From: Gigaspora margarita | Taxonomy: Eukaryota > Glomeromycota > Glomeromycetes > Diversisporales > Gigasporaceae | Direction: 5' to 3' | NCBI GenBank assembly: GCA_009809945.1 | Contig: WTPW01000959.1 | Location: 108,190-172,189, forward strand | DNA length: 64,000 nucleotides | In this document: positions 46,496 through 60,173 of the stretch, piece after piece | Layout of the letters: each line of letters opens with the position of its first letter | How positions within the stretch are numbered: the first letter of the stretch is position 1 | Notes under the pieces: generated by a model | The model's database searches: none | Seen by the model: only the letters and a program-made list of their open reading frames with translations | What the model was told of the DNA's origin: nothing | Translations under genes and position numbers: made by a program

Positions 46496-48346
46496 GGGTG
46501 CCCTAATTTCTTCCCCCAAGTTCCGATTGGATGCATGATATACCATCTTTAATTGGATAACGCTGCCCCACACAAGATCGTGAAAAAAATACGTTCAAAT
46601 ATTTATGTAAAAAAATGCATTTAAATATTTAAGTCATTAAACAATTGTTTTTGTTTTCTTGAGAATTAGAGACTCATTCATGCAAACTTAAAAGATTTAA
46701 AATACTTAAATCGTCCAAAAATTTATTTTCTTGCTTACCAGCTTTCAAAAATTTCAAGATTATTACAACTACAATCACAATTTCTACTACTAAATTGAAT
46801 ATTTTTTTTACTTCGCTTTGAACACAAACACTAAGATATTTCAACTCATTCCATGTACATTTTTTTGTTATTGAAATAAAAAATAAATTAATAATTATAT
46901 ACGAAAAAATAAAAATTAGTTTTAAGTACAAATTAATTTAAATACATGTACGAAAAAAAATAATTTAAAATATGAAAAAAAAAAAAAAAAAAAAAATTAA
47001 ATAAAAAAATTAAAAAAATAATCATCCAATAGGAATTTGGTGAGAAAGTAGTAAATCCCGCTCCTGCAGAGATGATGTCATTTGATCTGTTTGATCGTGA
47101 CCGATCATAAAATTTTTTTGAGAACGTATCGTCATTTTCCTATGGAGCCACAGAGCCTAATAACCAAGCATGGGCCTTTGCACTGTCTGTAGTAGCCGCA
47201 GACCTATCAGCACTAGCCAATAAACAAGCGTTAATATACTACCTTTTGGTTTGCAAGTTACTGAGAGACAGGTGGAAATGATGGGATGGAAAGAAAGATA
47301 AACTTCTCTCTAACCAAAGGCCTTAAATGCCCTTGCCTTGGCAATTAACAATCATTTTTTACGTTGCAATTACAAAAAGATACTTGCATCTAACCAAAAA
47401 AACCCCCCCCCCTCCCCCCCCCCTCATAAAAAACGATAAATTACATGAAATAGTTGAGGACTATCATTTCTATATGATAATCTTAGAGAATAAATTTATA
47501 CATCTTATATCATTGATATGTATTATAACAAAAAAGAATTTGGTATTATAACGATAATGATCGATCATACGATCAAGTTGATTTGGATCTATCTTTAATT
47601 TTTAATCGATTGTAGTTTAATCGATCAAACTTTCGATCATATGATCGATTGAGAAAATTTTCACCGATCGTCATCTCTACCCTCTTATATAGTACCCATA
47701 TCATCGTGATGATTAAAATTTTGAGCACTGTATTATCGCAAAGTAATGCTCAGGGCTTATTTCGAACCACGTCCAGAATTATAACCGTAATTCGGAATGG
47801 TATTCTTGAACAACCAATGCTTCTATATTTTTGGCAAATATCACATTCAAGTGATTTTTCGATAAATACAATTTACGTTTCAAGTTAGATCGAAATATAC
47901 GATCCAGTATAGTGTTATTAATTGAAATGTTTCGAGAGATTATTATGGACTGATTTACATCATCTAATCGCCAAATATGGAAATGATAATTTGGGTAAAA
48001 TAAAGCATTTTGAGAAATGGTTATCCGTAATTTGACTACGAAATCAGTCATTGGAGTAAAATAGAATAGATATATTACAATATTAAATTTAATAAATTTA
48101 ATGAACATCACCAAAGATGTCCAATCATTTATTTTATTATTACAAATTTAAAATCAAATTAAGTATGCACAGCATACAAGATTTATTTTTATATCACACA
48201 CATTGGTGATAATAATATGCGATTTTTAGTGAGGAAGAAAAGGGGGAAGCGGTTCGTAGTTACATATAGTATACAAAATGAAATCGATCCTAAATCAGAA
48301 TACAAGGAATATGATACAATGTAATAATGCCGCTCGCAAGCAAACC
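46496..48346. other. Gene-poor stretch with homopolymer runs
   Basis: It includes an A-run at 46975-46997, a near-pure C tract at 47402-47424, and several GATCGAT-rich phrases (47550-47670). An open frame on the minus strand at 47779-48114 (MVMFIKFIKFNIVIYLFYFT.. then ISQNALFYPNYHFHIWRLDD) shows no domain I know. It could be a small exon but is not supported further. Confidence 0.4.
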
Positions 48347-49021
48347 TTAATCTTCAGATTTAATAGATCGTTCTAAGGTTTGTGTTGATGTTAATGGACT
48401 TGGAGTGTTAGATATCTCTACAACACCACTTTGACGATTGTTAGAACTATTTGTAGTATTATTTTCTCCTTCAGGCCTATTTTCAACCGTCACTACTGAA
48501 CTTTCATAACTTTCATTATCATTTGTAGTAACAGTATTTCCATTAATTTCTTCATCTCCTACTACCGTACTTGCGTTTGATCCCTCTAGAGATTCTACGT
48601 ATTTAGGTAAGGAAAACCCGTCATATGGAGGTAGATATTCTTCAACCGATCCAGCGGTTGAAGCGGTATCGAATCCATTTTCGTTTCTGACCCTTGTAAC
48701 TTGTGTTACTTGTCCTTCATTTGGAACGAAATTACGTCCCTTCATCTTATTTACAAGTTTAAATAACCAAAATATCAATTCGACTACTATCACAATAGAG
48801 ATTACTATAAGAATAAACTTTGTTATTTCGGAACTATAGTTTGAGGTCATCATATTATCGTTGTCCGAATCTTGAGTATCATTATCTGGCTTTGATATTT
48901 GAGTAGGCTTTGATATAGGAACAGAACTTGCGGTCGAGGTCAGAAACATCAGAAACGAGTATATTATGAGTGAAAATGTTGAATGCATAAAGATAAGATT
49001 AAATGTTGTGAATGAATTCAT
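48347..49021 (-). CDS. Small single-pass membrane protein with LPxY motifs
   Basis: 224 residues in one exon, not a family I can name. Residues 1-33 (MNSFTTFNLIFMHSTFSLII..) look like a signal peptide ending near ASS. A short Asp/Asn-rich outer segment follows (about 34-65), with possible N-glycosylation at NYSS. Then a membrane span (about 66-90, FILIVISIVIVVELIFWLF) and a basic stop-transfer KMKGR. The cytoplasmic tail of about 130 residues is Ser/Thr/Asn-rich and carries two nearby LPxY motifs (EYLPPYDGFSLPKYVES). LPxY and PPxY motifs are bound by WW domains of Rsp5/Nedd4-type ubiquitin ligases, so a role as a ligase adaptor or a ubiquitin-sorted surface protein is a fair inference. It is divergent from the Zn2Cys6 gene and shares the upstream region 49022-49825 with it. 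Confidence 0.8.
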   Translation of the reverse strand: MNSFTTFNLIFMHSTFSLIIYSFLMFLTSTASSVPISKPTQISKPDNDTQDSDNDNMMTSNYSSEITKFILIVISIVIVVELIFWLFKLVNKMKGRNFVPNEGQVTQVTRVRNENGFDTASTAGSVEEYLPPYDGFSLPKYVESLEGSNASTVVGDEEINGNTVTTNDNESYESSVVTVENRPEGENNTTNSSNNRQSGVVEISNTPSPLTSTQTLERSIKSED

Positions 49022-49825
49022 TTTGAAAAGTATTTTGCAAGGGTTTTTTGTATATATATGTATTGATATTTTAAAGTGGTGGTTTTTTATTTAATTTTGA
49101 TTATAAAAAAAGAAGAATAAAAGTAACTAAAAAGAGTGTTACTAATCTTTTCTCTCGTTTAGATTATAAATTTCTTGCTGCTATCAACACATACTCTTTA
49201 TGTGTTGTAGTGAAGGGGTATTAGAAACATACGTAAAAAAAAAAAAAAAAAAAAAAGAAAAGTCTATGTATCGAAAATTATGGTGTAATAAGAAAGAGGT
49301 GGATGATTTATGATTGCAGAAGAAATTTATAAAAAAAACGAGAACAAATATTGGTAGTTTAAGAATGAGTTTTTTTTCGTTTTAAAAAGAAACAGATCCT
49401 TAGTATTATTGTATATATAGGTCATGTTTTGTTTGTTTCTGCACTGGTACAATTTAGTAACAAAAGGAAATTACTAACGGTTATGTCCTCCTTAATACTT
49501 GTAATAGTTAAGATCTATAAATATTTCATTTCACAGATAAACCAATCAAGTACAATTTTTATTAGCATTAAAATTTCGGGGCCAAATTTAATTGGGATTT
49601 GTTTCGGATTAATAAATATATTAGTACGTAGTATACATGTGTTTAAAATTTCAGGCACTTACATAAATTTATATCTTTTTGAGCCGTAGAATGGTGTATC
49701 GGTTCAGTGTAACGAACTTAAAATGGATAAGCTTCATAATCATAAATTACAAATTGCATCAAAATTAAACTTTTTGTTCTTAAGCTGCTTATCCAGCAAA
49801 TTATATTTTCATTCAAAACCGAATT
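49022..49825. promoter_or_regulatory. Shared upstream region of the membrane protein and Zn2Cys6 genes
   Basis: About 800 bp between two divergent starts, AT-rich, with an A-run at 49236-49258 and a pyrimidine-rich stretch near 49147-49170. It must hold both promoters, but no single element stands out. The open frame at 49429-49689 has no coding features. Confidence 0.4.
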
Positions 49826-50139
49826 ATGCCAGACGAATCAGGTCATAAGAGACAGCGTGTTTCTAAAGCCTGTGATTCCTGTCGTCGTAAGAAAGTAAAG
49901 GTATTGCTTTTTGAAAGATTTAAATTTTTTTTGTTATCGTTTTTTTCAAAAATTTCATGTTAAAGTTATTCTCATATTCTATTTATTCACTGTTTTTTAT
50001 TTTTTATTTTTTATTTACTCTAGTGTGATGGCGTTCAACCAGTGTGTGGTAACTGTTCGACTTTTAATCTGGATTGCACCTATAACGATGCCACTAAAAA
50101 AAGGTTTTTATCTTATTTATCTTCTTTATCTTTTTTTTT

Positions 50140-50181
<42 letters not shown>

Positions 50182-52897
50182 TCAGGAGAATCCATAGGAG
50201 AAGCTATCATGGTCAATTTCCTATTTTTAATTCCAGTTACCCTCGATTTTATGTTTCATGTTGATTTGTTGTTTTATGCAGGGGTCCTCCTAAAGGTTAC
50301 ATCGAAGCTATTGAGACACGATTACATAGAATGGAATCTCTTTTAGGTGGATTAGTTCATAGTAACGATCCCTTTGCGGAGGCTGTATTGGCAGAGCTAA
50401 TGCAAGATGACCCTCGTCCTTCTCGTAGATCTGGAAATATGGAATTTACATGGAAAAATGGTTCTTTGTCAACGCATGGTGATACAGGACGATCAGGCGG
50501 TAGTGAAGTGCAAAGTCCTGAAAATGTTTTGACATCTGAAGCAAAAGATAATTCTATTGATGATCTAAATGAAATTATGGGTATTCTTAGTATAGATGAA
50601 AATAGACAGGTTCGTTATCATGGACGAAGTAGTGGATTTTATCTCCTAAAGAATAGTGAAAGATACAAAAATGGAATCCTTTCGTTATCCGATAATTCTC
50701 CAAAGGAAAATTTAATTTCTACTCAAAATCTAGAATCATTAAAACGACCGGAATTAACGACATTACCACCTCAAGAAATATCCGATCACCTATTGGAGAC
50801 TTATTTCACGCACATTCATCCTCTATTACCTATTATATATAAACCAATTTTTTTTAATAGGTTAAAAGATCGGAATAATCCACCATTTCTTCTTTTGAAC
50901 GCTATATACGCTCTTGCTGCGAGATATTCTGATAGACCCGAACTAAGAAAGGTTATTCAGGATTCGCAAACAGCTGGTGATGAATTCTTTGATCGTGCAA
51001 AGGCATTACTTGACAATGATTATGATAAATCTCACATAACAACTATTCAAGCTCTTATTATAATGGCTATAAGGGATATTAGGATTGATAACACTACGAG
51101 AAGTTGGATTTATATTGGTATGGCCGCAAGAATGGCACAAGATTTAGGTATTCATCGTAATAACGAAAAATGGCAACCAATCTCTTTATCACACGAGGAA
51201 AAAGAAGAACAGAAACGTGCTTTCTGGTCATGTTTTGTAATTGATAGGTAGTTGGTAGTTGAATATATATATATATATGCTCATATAAATCTTTGAAAAA
51301 ATTTTATACGATCTTATTAATATCAACACACTGATTTTTTTATAGAATAGCTAGTACACATATGGGACGTCCATTAGGTATTGATGAAAAAGATGTTGAT
51401 GCTGCGTATCCATCAGAAGATGAAGATGATGAATATGAATTACTTCCGTTTAAAATGATACATGCAACATCTTCAACATTATTATCATCACCCGCCTCTA
51501 CTAATAGCAGCGTTCTCGGGTCACCTATGTCTCCTGCTTCAACGATAATTAACAAAGATTCACCAAATGCCGCACATTCTGTCTCACGATTTAACTGTTT
51601 GATAAAACTTTGTGAAATAATGGGACGTATTATTCAAAATATATATGCAATCCGATGTAATGTATCTTCTGCTAACAGTACAGTCACATCAATTCTTGAT
51701 TCATCTCTTACGTCTTGGTACGTAAATTTACCACCACATTTACAATATAATTCATCATCGGATCAACATTATGACACTACAACACTCAACCTTCATGGTT
51801 TATATTATTCGACATTAATACTTCTTCATCGCCCTTACGCAAACACAATTGGTAAAAATCCATCTCATAACATATGTACCACTGCGGCAAATGCTATCAC
51901 TGATATTGCTGATTTAATGAGGCAACGGAAACAATTAAGACATAGTCCTACTACTGTAATTTATTGTACTTTTTCAGCTGCCGTTATTCATACATATAAT
52001 GCTATTCAACCTGATATCACTATTTCTCAACCAGCAAGGGTAAACCTTGAAAAGTGCCTAAAAATATTAGGTGATTTAATTACTATTTGGCCATTAACAT
52101 ATAAATACGCTGTTATATTAACAGAATTAGCAAACTTAAGAGATGCACAATTAGATGTAAACATGGAACAAAAAAATGATGGATCAGAAGATGGATTTAA
52201 TTCTAGGAAACATATTAATCCTCCAATCATCTTAGATCAACATGAACGACAGGCGAGATACCACCCTTTAAATAATAAAATCATAACATCACATAATAAT
52301 AAAGGTAGTTCTACACAATCACAAATGTTTAATCCAGTATCTTTAAATCATTCGCAGACTTATGAACGACATCCTGTAATGGGATTTGGTAATCCTATTA
52401 CAATTTCTTCACAATCATCATCATCATATAATCAAACACAAAAATCGCAACTACAATTACATCATGATTTACCAGAGTCAGCTCAAATGTTTAATAATCC
52501 ATTTGGGTACAGATATATTACTTCTTCCACAGCAGATCAACAAACCCAACATACTATGGGTGGTACGGATCCATATGCCGCTCCAGGTGTGGTGTCAACA
52601 AATAACAGAATAGGGAATGATACAATTAATTCCATAAATTCCGATTTATGGTTTTCTCAAAATGCGGAATTAAATGAACGATCATCGTATTTTGGTTCAC
52701 AACAAATGCAACAAAGTGTCTCACCATTCTCTTCGCCACCTTCATTACACTCTCAACCACAAGCACTAATGCAGATACCACTATTACATGATGATGGAAA
52801 TGATGTAAATATGTTTGCGGATAATCATGCATTTGCTGCTATAGGAGTTGGTAATTGTGGTAATAGAAGGGGAAACACTTCACCAGTATATTATTGA
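49826..52897 (+). CDS. Zn2Cys6 (Gal4-type) fungal transcription factor
   Basis: Four exons: 49826-49900, 50024-50103, 50282-51247 and 51346-52897. Their lengths sum to 2673 nt, giving 890 residues with all splice phases consistent. Start MPDESGHKRQRVSK is followed at once by the binuclear cluster: CDSCRRKKVK then CDGVQPVCGNCSTFNLDC (spacing C-X2-C-X6-C-X6-C-X2-C-X6-C), split by intron 1. A linker (GPPKGYIEAIETRLHRMESL) of dimerisation type follows. The middle is the fungal-specific regulatory domain (HPLLPIIYKPIFFNRLKDRN, GMAARMAQDLGIHRN, RAFWSCFVIDRIASTHMGRP). The last ~300 residues are Gln/Ser/Asn-rich, as in activation regions. It acts in the nucleus by binding CGG-type sites. Intron 2 contains a T-run of over 30 bases. 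Genes regulated cannot be told from the sequence. Confidence 0.93.
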
Positions 52898-54777
52898 GAA
52901 TTATTCGAATCTTTGATATTTTATTCATAAATAGAAAATTAGCGTAACGAACGCATAACGTGTCGTAATAGAAAAAAAATACATATATATATATATATAT
53001 ATAAAAATATAAATTTAGGACATTAGTTAGGAATTCAAAGTTTAAAAGTTTAAGAATGAATTGTTAAGTATTAACGTTAAGATGTTTGTAAGTGTTTAAT
53101 TTATTAAAATACCTGTTTAATCATTAATATGATCAAAATAAAAAGAACAATTTGTGATTTATCTTTGATAAAATTTATCAAAAATTACAAACCCAACCCC
53201 TACATTTAATATTATCAGTTATATTTTCTTAATAACGTTTATTAATTAAAATTATAATACAAATGATTATCATTGTTAATTATAGTATATATCGACATAG
53301 TTCAACTAATTTAACTTTTTTGATATATTCATCAGAAATGTAGAATAAAATCACACATCCGAAATGTGATATGTTATTTAGAACAGTTTTAGATCAGTTT
53401 TAGAACATGTAACACAATCGATTACCTAACATTCGGTGCATTTAAAAATTGTAAGTACGCCAAGCATATCGATATATAAGGAAATAGGGTATTATGGCGA
53501 AAGAGAGGGTTGATTTGAATTGAATATTTCGTAAACCAATGAATAAATTTATTTTTCCCAGAGAAATTGTTATATATACTGTATATTAAAATTATCACCG
53601 TAGATTCTCTCATGAAATATTCTTATGTCACATTACGCATTACCTCGTCTTTACTATAATATTTTCTTTCTTATAGAATGTAGAATATTTAGTTCTTTAT
53701 AAACAATAATCCACACCTAAAAAAGTTGCCATTAAATTTAAATTTATTAATAATAAATAAATTAAAAAGTTTATGAATATTATTGCTCAATTTTATTGTA
53801 TATATTTTATTTAATAATTTAAAAAAATTTTATCAAAGTAACAAGTTAATCAGCCATTTAAACTTATTCGTTCTAAGTTAACTTATTTAAAATACTATAT
53901 TTGGTTCAAACTAGTAGTTTAAGAATTTAAATAAAAATATATAACATACTATACTGTATATATATATTACGAAAATTTACGTAGAACTATATTTTTTTGA
54001 TTCAAATTTTTATAAATGGTAATTATTATTTTTTTGGGGTTTGGGTTTGAAGAAAAAAAAGTCAAACTGCACTTTTGTTTATACACTTTTTTTTTATGAT
54101 TCTTATGATACGTCAAAAAAATATGATAAAAAAAGTTAGCATAAAATTTTTTTTTGTTATAGATAACTGCGCCATTCACAAAATTCGCCAAGTAGTAGAC
54201 CAAGCAAAATGATTTTTATTATTATTAGATGTGCAGATAGGTTCCGTTAATCCCCATATGGGTTAGAACGTTCTAAAGTTTATCTGTATTCAGAAATTAG
54301 TACGCCCAATTTCATGCTCGATTTGTTTATTTTGTTTGCCCGCGCTTTTTTTTGATAAAAGACCGCTCTGTTCGATTTCAAGTCCCGCACGAGGGCTTGA
54401 CAAACACTTGTGCTGCACGATTCCGCAGTTAGAAATTTACAAAAACAACTTTTTTTTAACTATATGCTATATTATTTGATTTTTATTGGATGAATAAAAA
54501 AGGTATGACAGATGACGTTGTATTGGTAAATTGTTGATCAATTTTTTTATATTATAGAAAAAACACAGCATTCGTTTTCAATTTATATAATTTTTTTTTT
54601 TTTTTTTCACACTTTTTTTCTTTTGTAAATTTTTATTTTTTGCATCAATCTAACATTATTTTGATCAATATCCGAACAACTACTACTATTTCACTCTTTA
54701 ATAAAGACCAATATTTTTTTTTTTTTGGCCGAATAAAAAAAAGCGATTCAAGATTCAATTTTTAATTTTTTCGTTCG
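52898..54777. other. Intergenic region, no supported gene
   Basis: It has the 3' part of the Zn2Cys6 transcript, a TATATA run at 52983-53002, AT-rich middle sequence, and the upstream region of the capping enzyme gene with T-runs (54590-54608). The short open frames have no domain. Confidence 0.45.
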
Positions 54778-57700
54778 ATGGCATTCAATCAGCATCAGTT
54801 AATTCCAAGGCCGGATATCAAAGTGGGTTTCAGACTTAATGATGAATATGCTGATACTTTACTTCCACGAATAAGAAAATTATTACGTTCTGATCCTAAT
54901 TCGAAACGGTAAGGTCATTATTATCATTTGTTTATTTTTTTTTTTTTAAAAAAAAATTTTGTTTTTTTTTTTTTAAATGATTAATATTATTAGTAAATTA
55001 GAAACTTGTTAATTTATAATTGATCTTTTAAAAAATTAATAGATTTCCCGGGACACAACCTGTTGATTTTGAATTATGTCATTTTGATTTATTGGAATCA
55101 GAAGAATATTTTGTACGAGATAAAACTGACGGGAAACGATATATCATGTTTTTCACCGCTAAAGATGGTGGTACGGTATTCATGGTAAGTTCAACTTATT
55201 TGACATATTTGGAAAGTACGCGTGCTTATAAGCTTTCTTTCCGATCTGTTTGTTGATTATCTAATCGATCAACAAATTTACCTTAAAATTCAGCTGGACG
55301 AATCAAACAAGTTTCGATTCCTGACTAATTTCAAGTTACCCCTAAGGCATAATCCTAATGCGATACACGATGAAACTATGATGGATGGTGAGATAGTAAT
55401 GGAAATAGATGATAATAAAGTAATTTATTTTGATTTAATATTTTATTTTATTTTTTTTTTTTTTTAATTTTTTTTTCTAATTTCCAAAATTGACAAATAA
55501 TTCCTTCTTGATGATTTTTAGAAATGTTTACGATATTTGATATTTGATTTGATGGTCTTGAATGGGAGCGTTCTTATAGAAAGACCTTATAACAAACGGA
55601 TGGGTGTACGTTCCATATTTGAAATTAATCTTTTTTTGATGAGATTCATTTTTTAAATAAATTTAATTTTTGTCATTTGATTATTAGATGTTAAAACAAG
55701 ACGTGATTGAACCGTTAAATGCTGCGTTGAAAAGGAATCCTGAATTAGAGAAAAGGATGCCGTTTACGTGTGTATTATATTAAATAAATCACTTAAATCA
55801 CTGCTTCTTACATTATATACATATATATTTTTTTAACTATTATTATTTTAAAAATATAAAAAAGGATGGAAATCAAATCAATGGAGTTATCTTATGGACT
55901 AATAAATACTCTACAAAAAATTCCTTCGTTAAAATACGGAAACGATGGTTTAATATTCGTTCCGGTAAACCGTCCGTACGAACCTGATATTTGTCATGAA
56001 TTGTAAGCATTATATTCATGATTGATTATATTCATGATTATATTAATTATCTTTTACTATAATCAACCTTTTCTTTAATTTCTTTAATTCGAATTGCAAA
56101 CTTTAATAGACTCCTATGGAAGCCAACGAATCAGATGTTTGTTAATTTTAAAATCAAAATCATCAAACCTAGTAGGGATAAGAAGCCTATATATCAACTA
56201 TTGATCGCCAGTGATGAGAACACCCATAAAGTTTATGATTATTTTACTCCAGATCCACAGACCGAGGTCGAGTGAGTAATTGATAAATTTTACATTTGAA
56301 TGTTGTTCAATTTTGGTTAAACCTATTTCTTCGACACTCCATTTCCATGGCTCTGTTTCTCCGATAGGATATTTTCCTTACAATCTTTAATCTTTTCCTT
56401 TATGAAGTAGTTAGATTTAAAATAATTGCTAAAAAAAATAATTCTATCAATTTGTATAAATACAAAAAAAAGAATTGAATTCATGATAATTGATAAAATT
56501 ATGTTATAAAAACATTTATTAGTAAAATACCTTGTCGGTGAAACTTTTAGTTAAGGAACTGATGTCGAGGAAAGAGGTCATCAAGAAAAAATGTATCGGA
56601 TCTGTTTTTAAATTAATATTAATTTGTTAATTTTAATTATCAGCTGGATTAAAAATGTTCACGAAGGAGATATTGGTCAATTCTGGTAATATTATTAATA
56701 ATATCAGATATAATTTTAATATAGGATATTGAAGTAAAAAAAGTATGTTCAAATGTGAATTAGGTATGATGAACACTGGAGCACCACGATTTATGATGCT
56801 GATCCACACATCCGGCATGGTGGCTGGCGGTAATCGATCATATTAATTATTTTTGTAGATGCGGATCTCTTTAGATTATTCTATTGATGCTCGCACGAAA
56901 TATAGGTTTCGTAGATTTAAACGGGAACAACATACCGCAGATTCGGAAAGCGTACTTGAAGAAGTTTTAAATCGAATACAAAACACTGTTCCAAGAGACG
57001 AGGTGAGTCTTGATAACTTTCTTATTTATTATTTATTAGTATTTATATTATCTTATTTTATTATTTAATTTAAAATCATATTACCATATATACTGTCGAC
57101 GATATATATAATAATTAAAGCTAGAGGAACGTGTCACTGTTATAAGAGAAAAATGGAAATTTCGACAATCTAATAGAGTTAGCGGTTCACAACCGTTACT
57201 TACATCATTAACACAGGCCAGGTATTTATTGTGTTAGACGTTATAATCAATTTCCTTCAATAATAATATTGTTCATCTAATTTTTTTGATTATCAGCTCG
57301 TCAGAATCGCTTCACCTTCCTTCCCAGGATTTACATCAACATTCGACACAACATTACGATGTTCATGAAGATAACGAATCACCAAGGGAACATCAAGATT
57401 CCTCATACTCCTCTCATGATCCTCAATTATATTCGAGTTCTCTGGAGAAAAAGTCACCTATTATTGAAAGTCGATCATTAAATGAAAATAAGGAAATACT
57501 CTCAAGTCCACCGCTATTACATGATCGTCATCGAGAACCACTCCAAAGACAACCTTTAACAGATACAAATGAGCATCATGAACGTCGAAATTCGTATGAA
57601 AATCGAGAGTTTATTGAGAAAAAAGACTCAATTGAGAATCTGGATTCATCAATTCAAAGTAATGAATTATTCAAGACTCCAACTCCATTGCATGATTGTC

Positions 57701-59559
57701 ATCGGGAACCTCTTCAGAGATTACCGTTAACTCATAACATCTCGATAAAGGAACGTCGAAATTCTTATGAAGATATTGATTTACATGATGAAGAAATGGA
57801 TTCAGATGTATCAGAAAATTCTGCACAAAGTCGAAGTCCACAAACTCATAAAATGTCAATTTCAAATACAGAAATGCAAATATCTAAAATTGAGCCTACA
57901 AGTCCATCAAACAAACAAGAATCATTTTCAGGATCGGAAAATCTTGAAGATATTGATCCTGATGCTGATGATGCTGATCCATGGGATGCACCTGATTATT
58001 ATGAAAGTTCACAAATAATGAATAATGAATTATCTTATCCTGAAGATCAATCTGAATATTGGGAAGAGAATGATCATATTGAATCATCTGAAAGTTCGGA
58101 AGCAGCATTAGATAATAATTTTTTAACAGATTCAGTGAAACAAGAGGTAGATCAAAGTGAAGAAATTCAAGAATTAGAGATTCCTATTACACAGGAACAA
58201 TTTCAAACACGAAAACCTCAACAATATAGGAGAGAAAGTCAACCATCTATTGTATCACAACATCAAGATTCACGATATATCACTCAACAGGGTCAATCAC
58301 AAATTCAAAAACCTCAACAGCATCAATTATCTATACGTGAGAATTCATCAATCATCTCGTCTAGACCTACCATTCAACATGAACAACCTCAAATTTCATC
58401 TTTATCTTTAGCGCAACAAATTCAAGGACCTATCCTTTCTGTACAAGAAAGTCAAACATCACAACTTTTAATACAGAAAAGTCCACCTCTTGCGCAAAAA
58501 AATCAAGAACAAAAACTTATTCAAGAAAATTCTCAGCAAAGACCTCAACAACATAGGTTGTCTACACGAGAAAGTCAATTTATAACACAGAGAAATGTTG
58601 AACCTCCACTTCCAATACGAGAAAGTCAACATCTTATTCAACCACGACTTCAAGAATATCAAATTCCCCAGGAAATTCAAAGGCAGGAACCTCGACATAT
58701 TTCACATAATAATCAAACATCAATACAATCCCGAGATTTGACAAATGCCGAACAAAGAAATCAAATTTCTCAGGTACAACGAGCTCAAGAACTTCGACAT
58801 TCTGTACAAGAAATTCGACCATCAATTCTTCAACGACAATCAGAGGCTCACGTTCATATGCAACACCTTCGACCTCAATTACAACTTCTTCCTGAGACTT
58901 TACAAGAAAATCGACCTCATATTCAACGATCACAGTCTTTATCACATGAACATCTAATTTATTCACAGCAACCTTCATCTCAAAGATTTCCTATACAACA
59001 AACGCAGTATCCTATACAGGAAATTCAGCGAAAGTCAAATAGACAGTTGCAAGAATTTCAGGAAAGTGGACAATTTTCAGAACGAACAGAATGGGAACCT
59101 AATACAGGAATTGAAATACCTGAAATAAGTAATAATAACGTTCTACCGCATCGACCAATTCATCGTCGACATACATTTACAAGTAACGATATTACACAGG
59201 GTTCTAATATTCCAAATACACGACAATTTTTGAATCCATATTCATCACAATTATCAACATCGCCTATTGATATTACATCACAAAGTTTAACTACGCAATC
59301 ACAAACAATTCCTGGTACAGGAATAACACCCATATTAAAACATGAAGAACTATCAATTTTAAACGAATCACCTAATCATCAATTCATCAATTATACACAA
59401 ATTTCATCAACATCTTCGAGACCAGCACCACAAAAACGTAAATCAAAGGGTGCACTTGATTTTATACTTAACGCATCATTAACATCATCATCATCATCAT
59501 CATCATCATCAGAAGCCAATCAAAAGAGATCGAGGCTTGATGATGAGAATGATGAATAA
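54778..59559 (+). CDS. CEG1: mRNA capping enzyme guanylyltransferase with long Q/S-rich C-terminal tail
   Basis: Adds GMP to the 5' end of nascent mRNA through a Lys-GMP intermediate, in the nucleus. Twelve exons: 54778-54908, 55043-55184, 55294-55419, 55522-55605, 55688-55767, 55865-56002, 56110-56271, 56644-56685, 56764-56829, 56906-57002, 57121-57221 and 57297-59559. They sum to 3432 nt (1143 residues) with every phase consistent. Motif I is DKTDGKRY with the catalytic Lys at residue 71; then MMDGEIV (motif III region), YGNDGLIFVP (IV), LLWKPTNQMFVNFK (V) and GGWRFRRFKREQ (VI), the last restored by placing the intron at 56830-56905. Fungal Ceg1 proteins are about 400-460 residues; here the catalytic part ends near 390 and a ~750-residue Gln/Ser/His-rich tail follows, with a duplicated HREPLQR..ERRNSYE segment, a poly-Ser run and KKRKS/QKRSR-like basic ends. 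The tail is in one exon continuous with the enzyme. Confidence 0.93.
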
Positions 59560-60173
59560 TTTTAAAAATATGAAAAAACATATATAGTTGAAAAGAAATG
59601 TGATGTATTTAAGAAAGGTTGTTAAGAAATTGTATTATCAATTTTAATGATTTTATATATAAGTAGTATATATTTCATAAATATGTATGTTTTAAGAGAT
59701 AAATAAAGTTTTTTTTTTTTTTTTACTTAGCGAATAACTGAAAAGGGATATAAAAAGGAGGGATAGAATAAGAATAAAGAATACACGGAAATTTTATTTG
59801 TATTTGATTTTGATATGTAGACAATTCAATTCAAATTCAATTCAATTCAATTAAAAAAAAATATATATATACAGTATATATATATATAAATATATATATT
59901 TATGAGTCCGATTTAATTAATTCAAAAATTTTTTTTTTTCATACTGTATTAAAATTGTTTTTAAATGCATTATGTGCATAATCTACCATACTTTTTGTAT
60001 TGTTCTTGTCCTTAAAACCTACATTTGTATGTACAATTTAAAGTTTAAAAAATCTACGCCATAAACTAAATTATAAGAATATAAGACTTTAATTAGAATA
60101 TAAGGCTTAAATTTTCTTAATTATTTGTTTCAAATACAGTATTTTTGTATTTATAAGCTTATACAATGTTAAA
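59560..60173. other. 3' flank of the capping enzyme gene
   Basis: AATAAAG at 59701 is followed by a T-run and looks like a poly(A) signal. TATATA runs (59860-59900) and an AATTCAATTCAA repeat (59824-59850) follow. No gene. Confidence 0.5.

Noticed and set aside
50143-50180. Poly-T run as a functional element
   Set aside because: It lies wholly within intron 2 of the Zn2Cys6 gene and is simple sequence.
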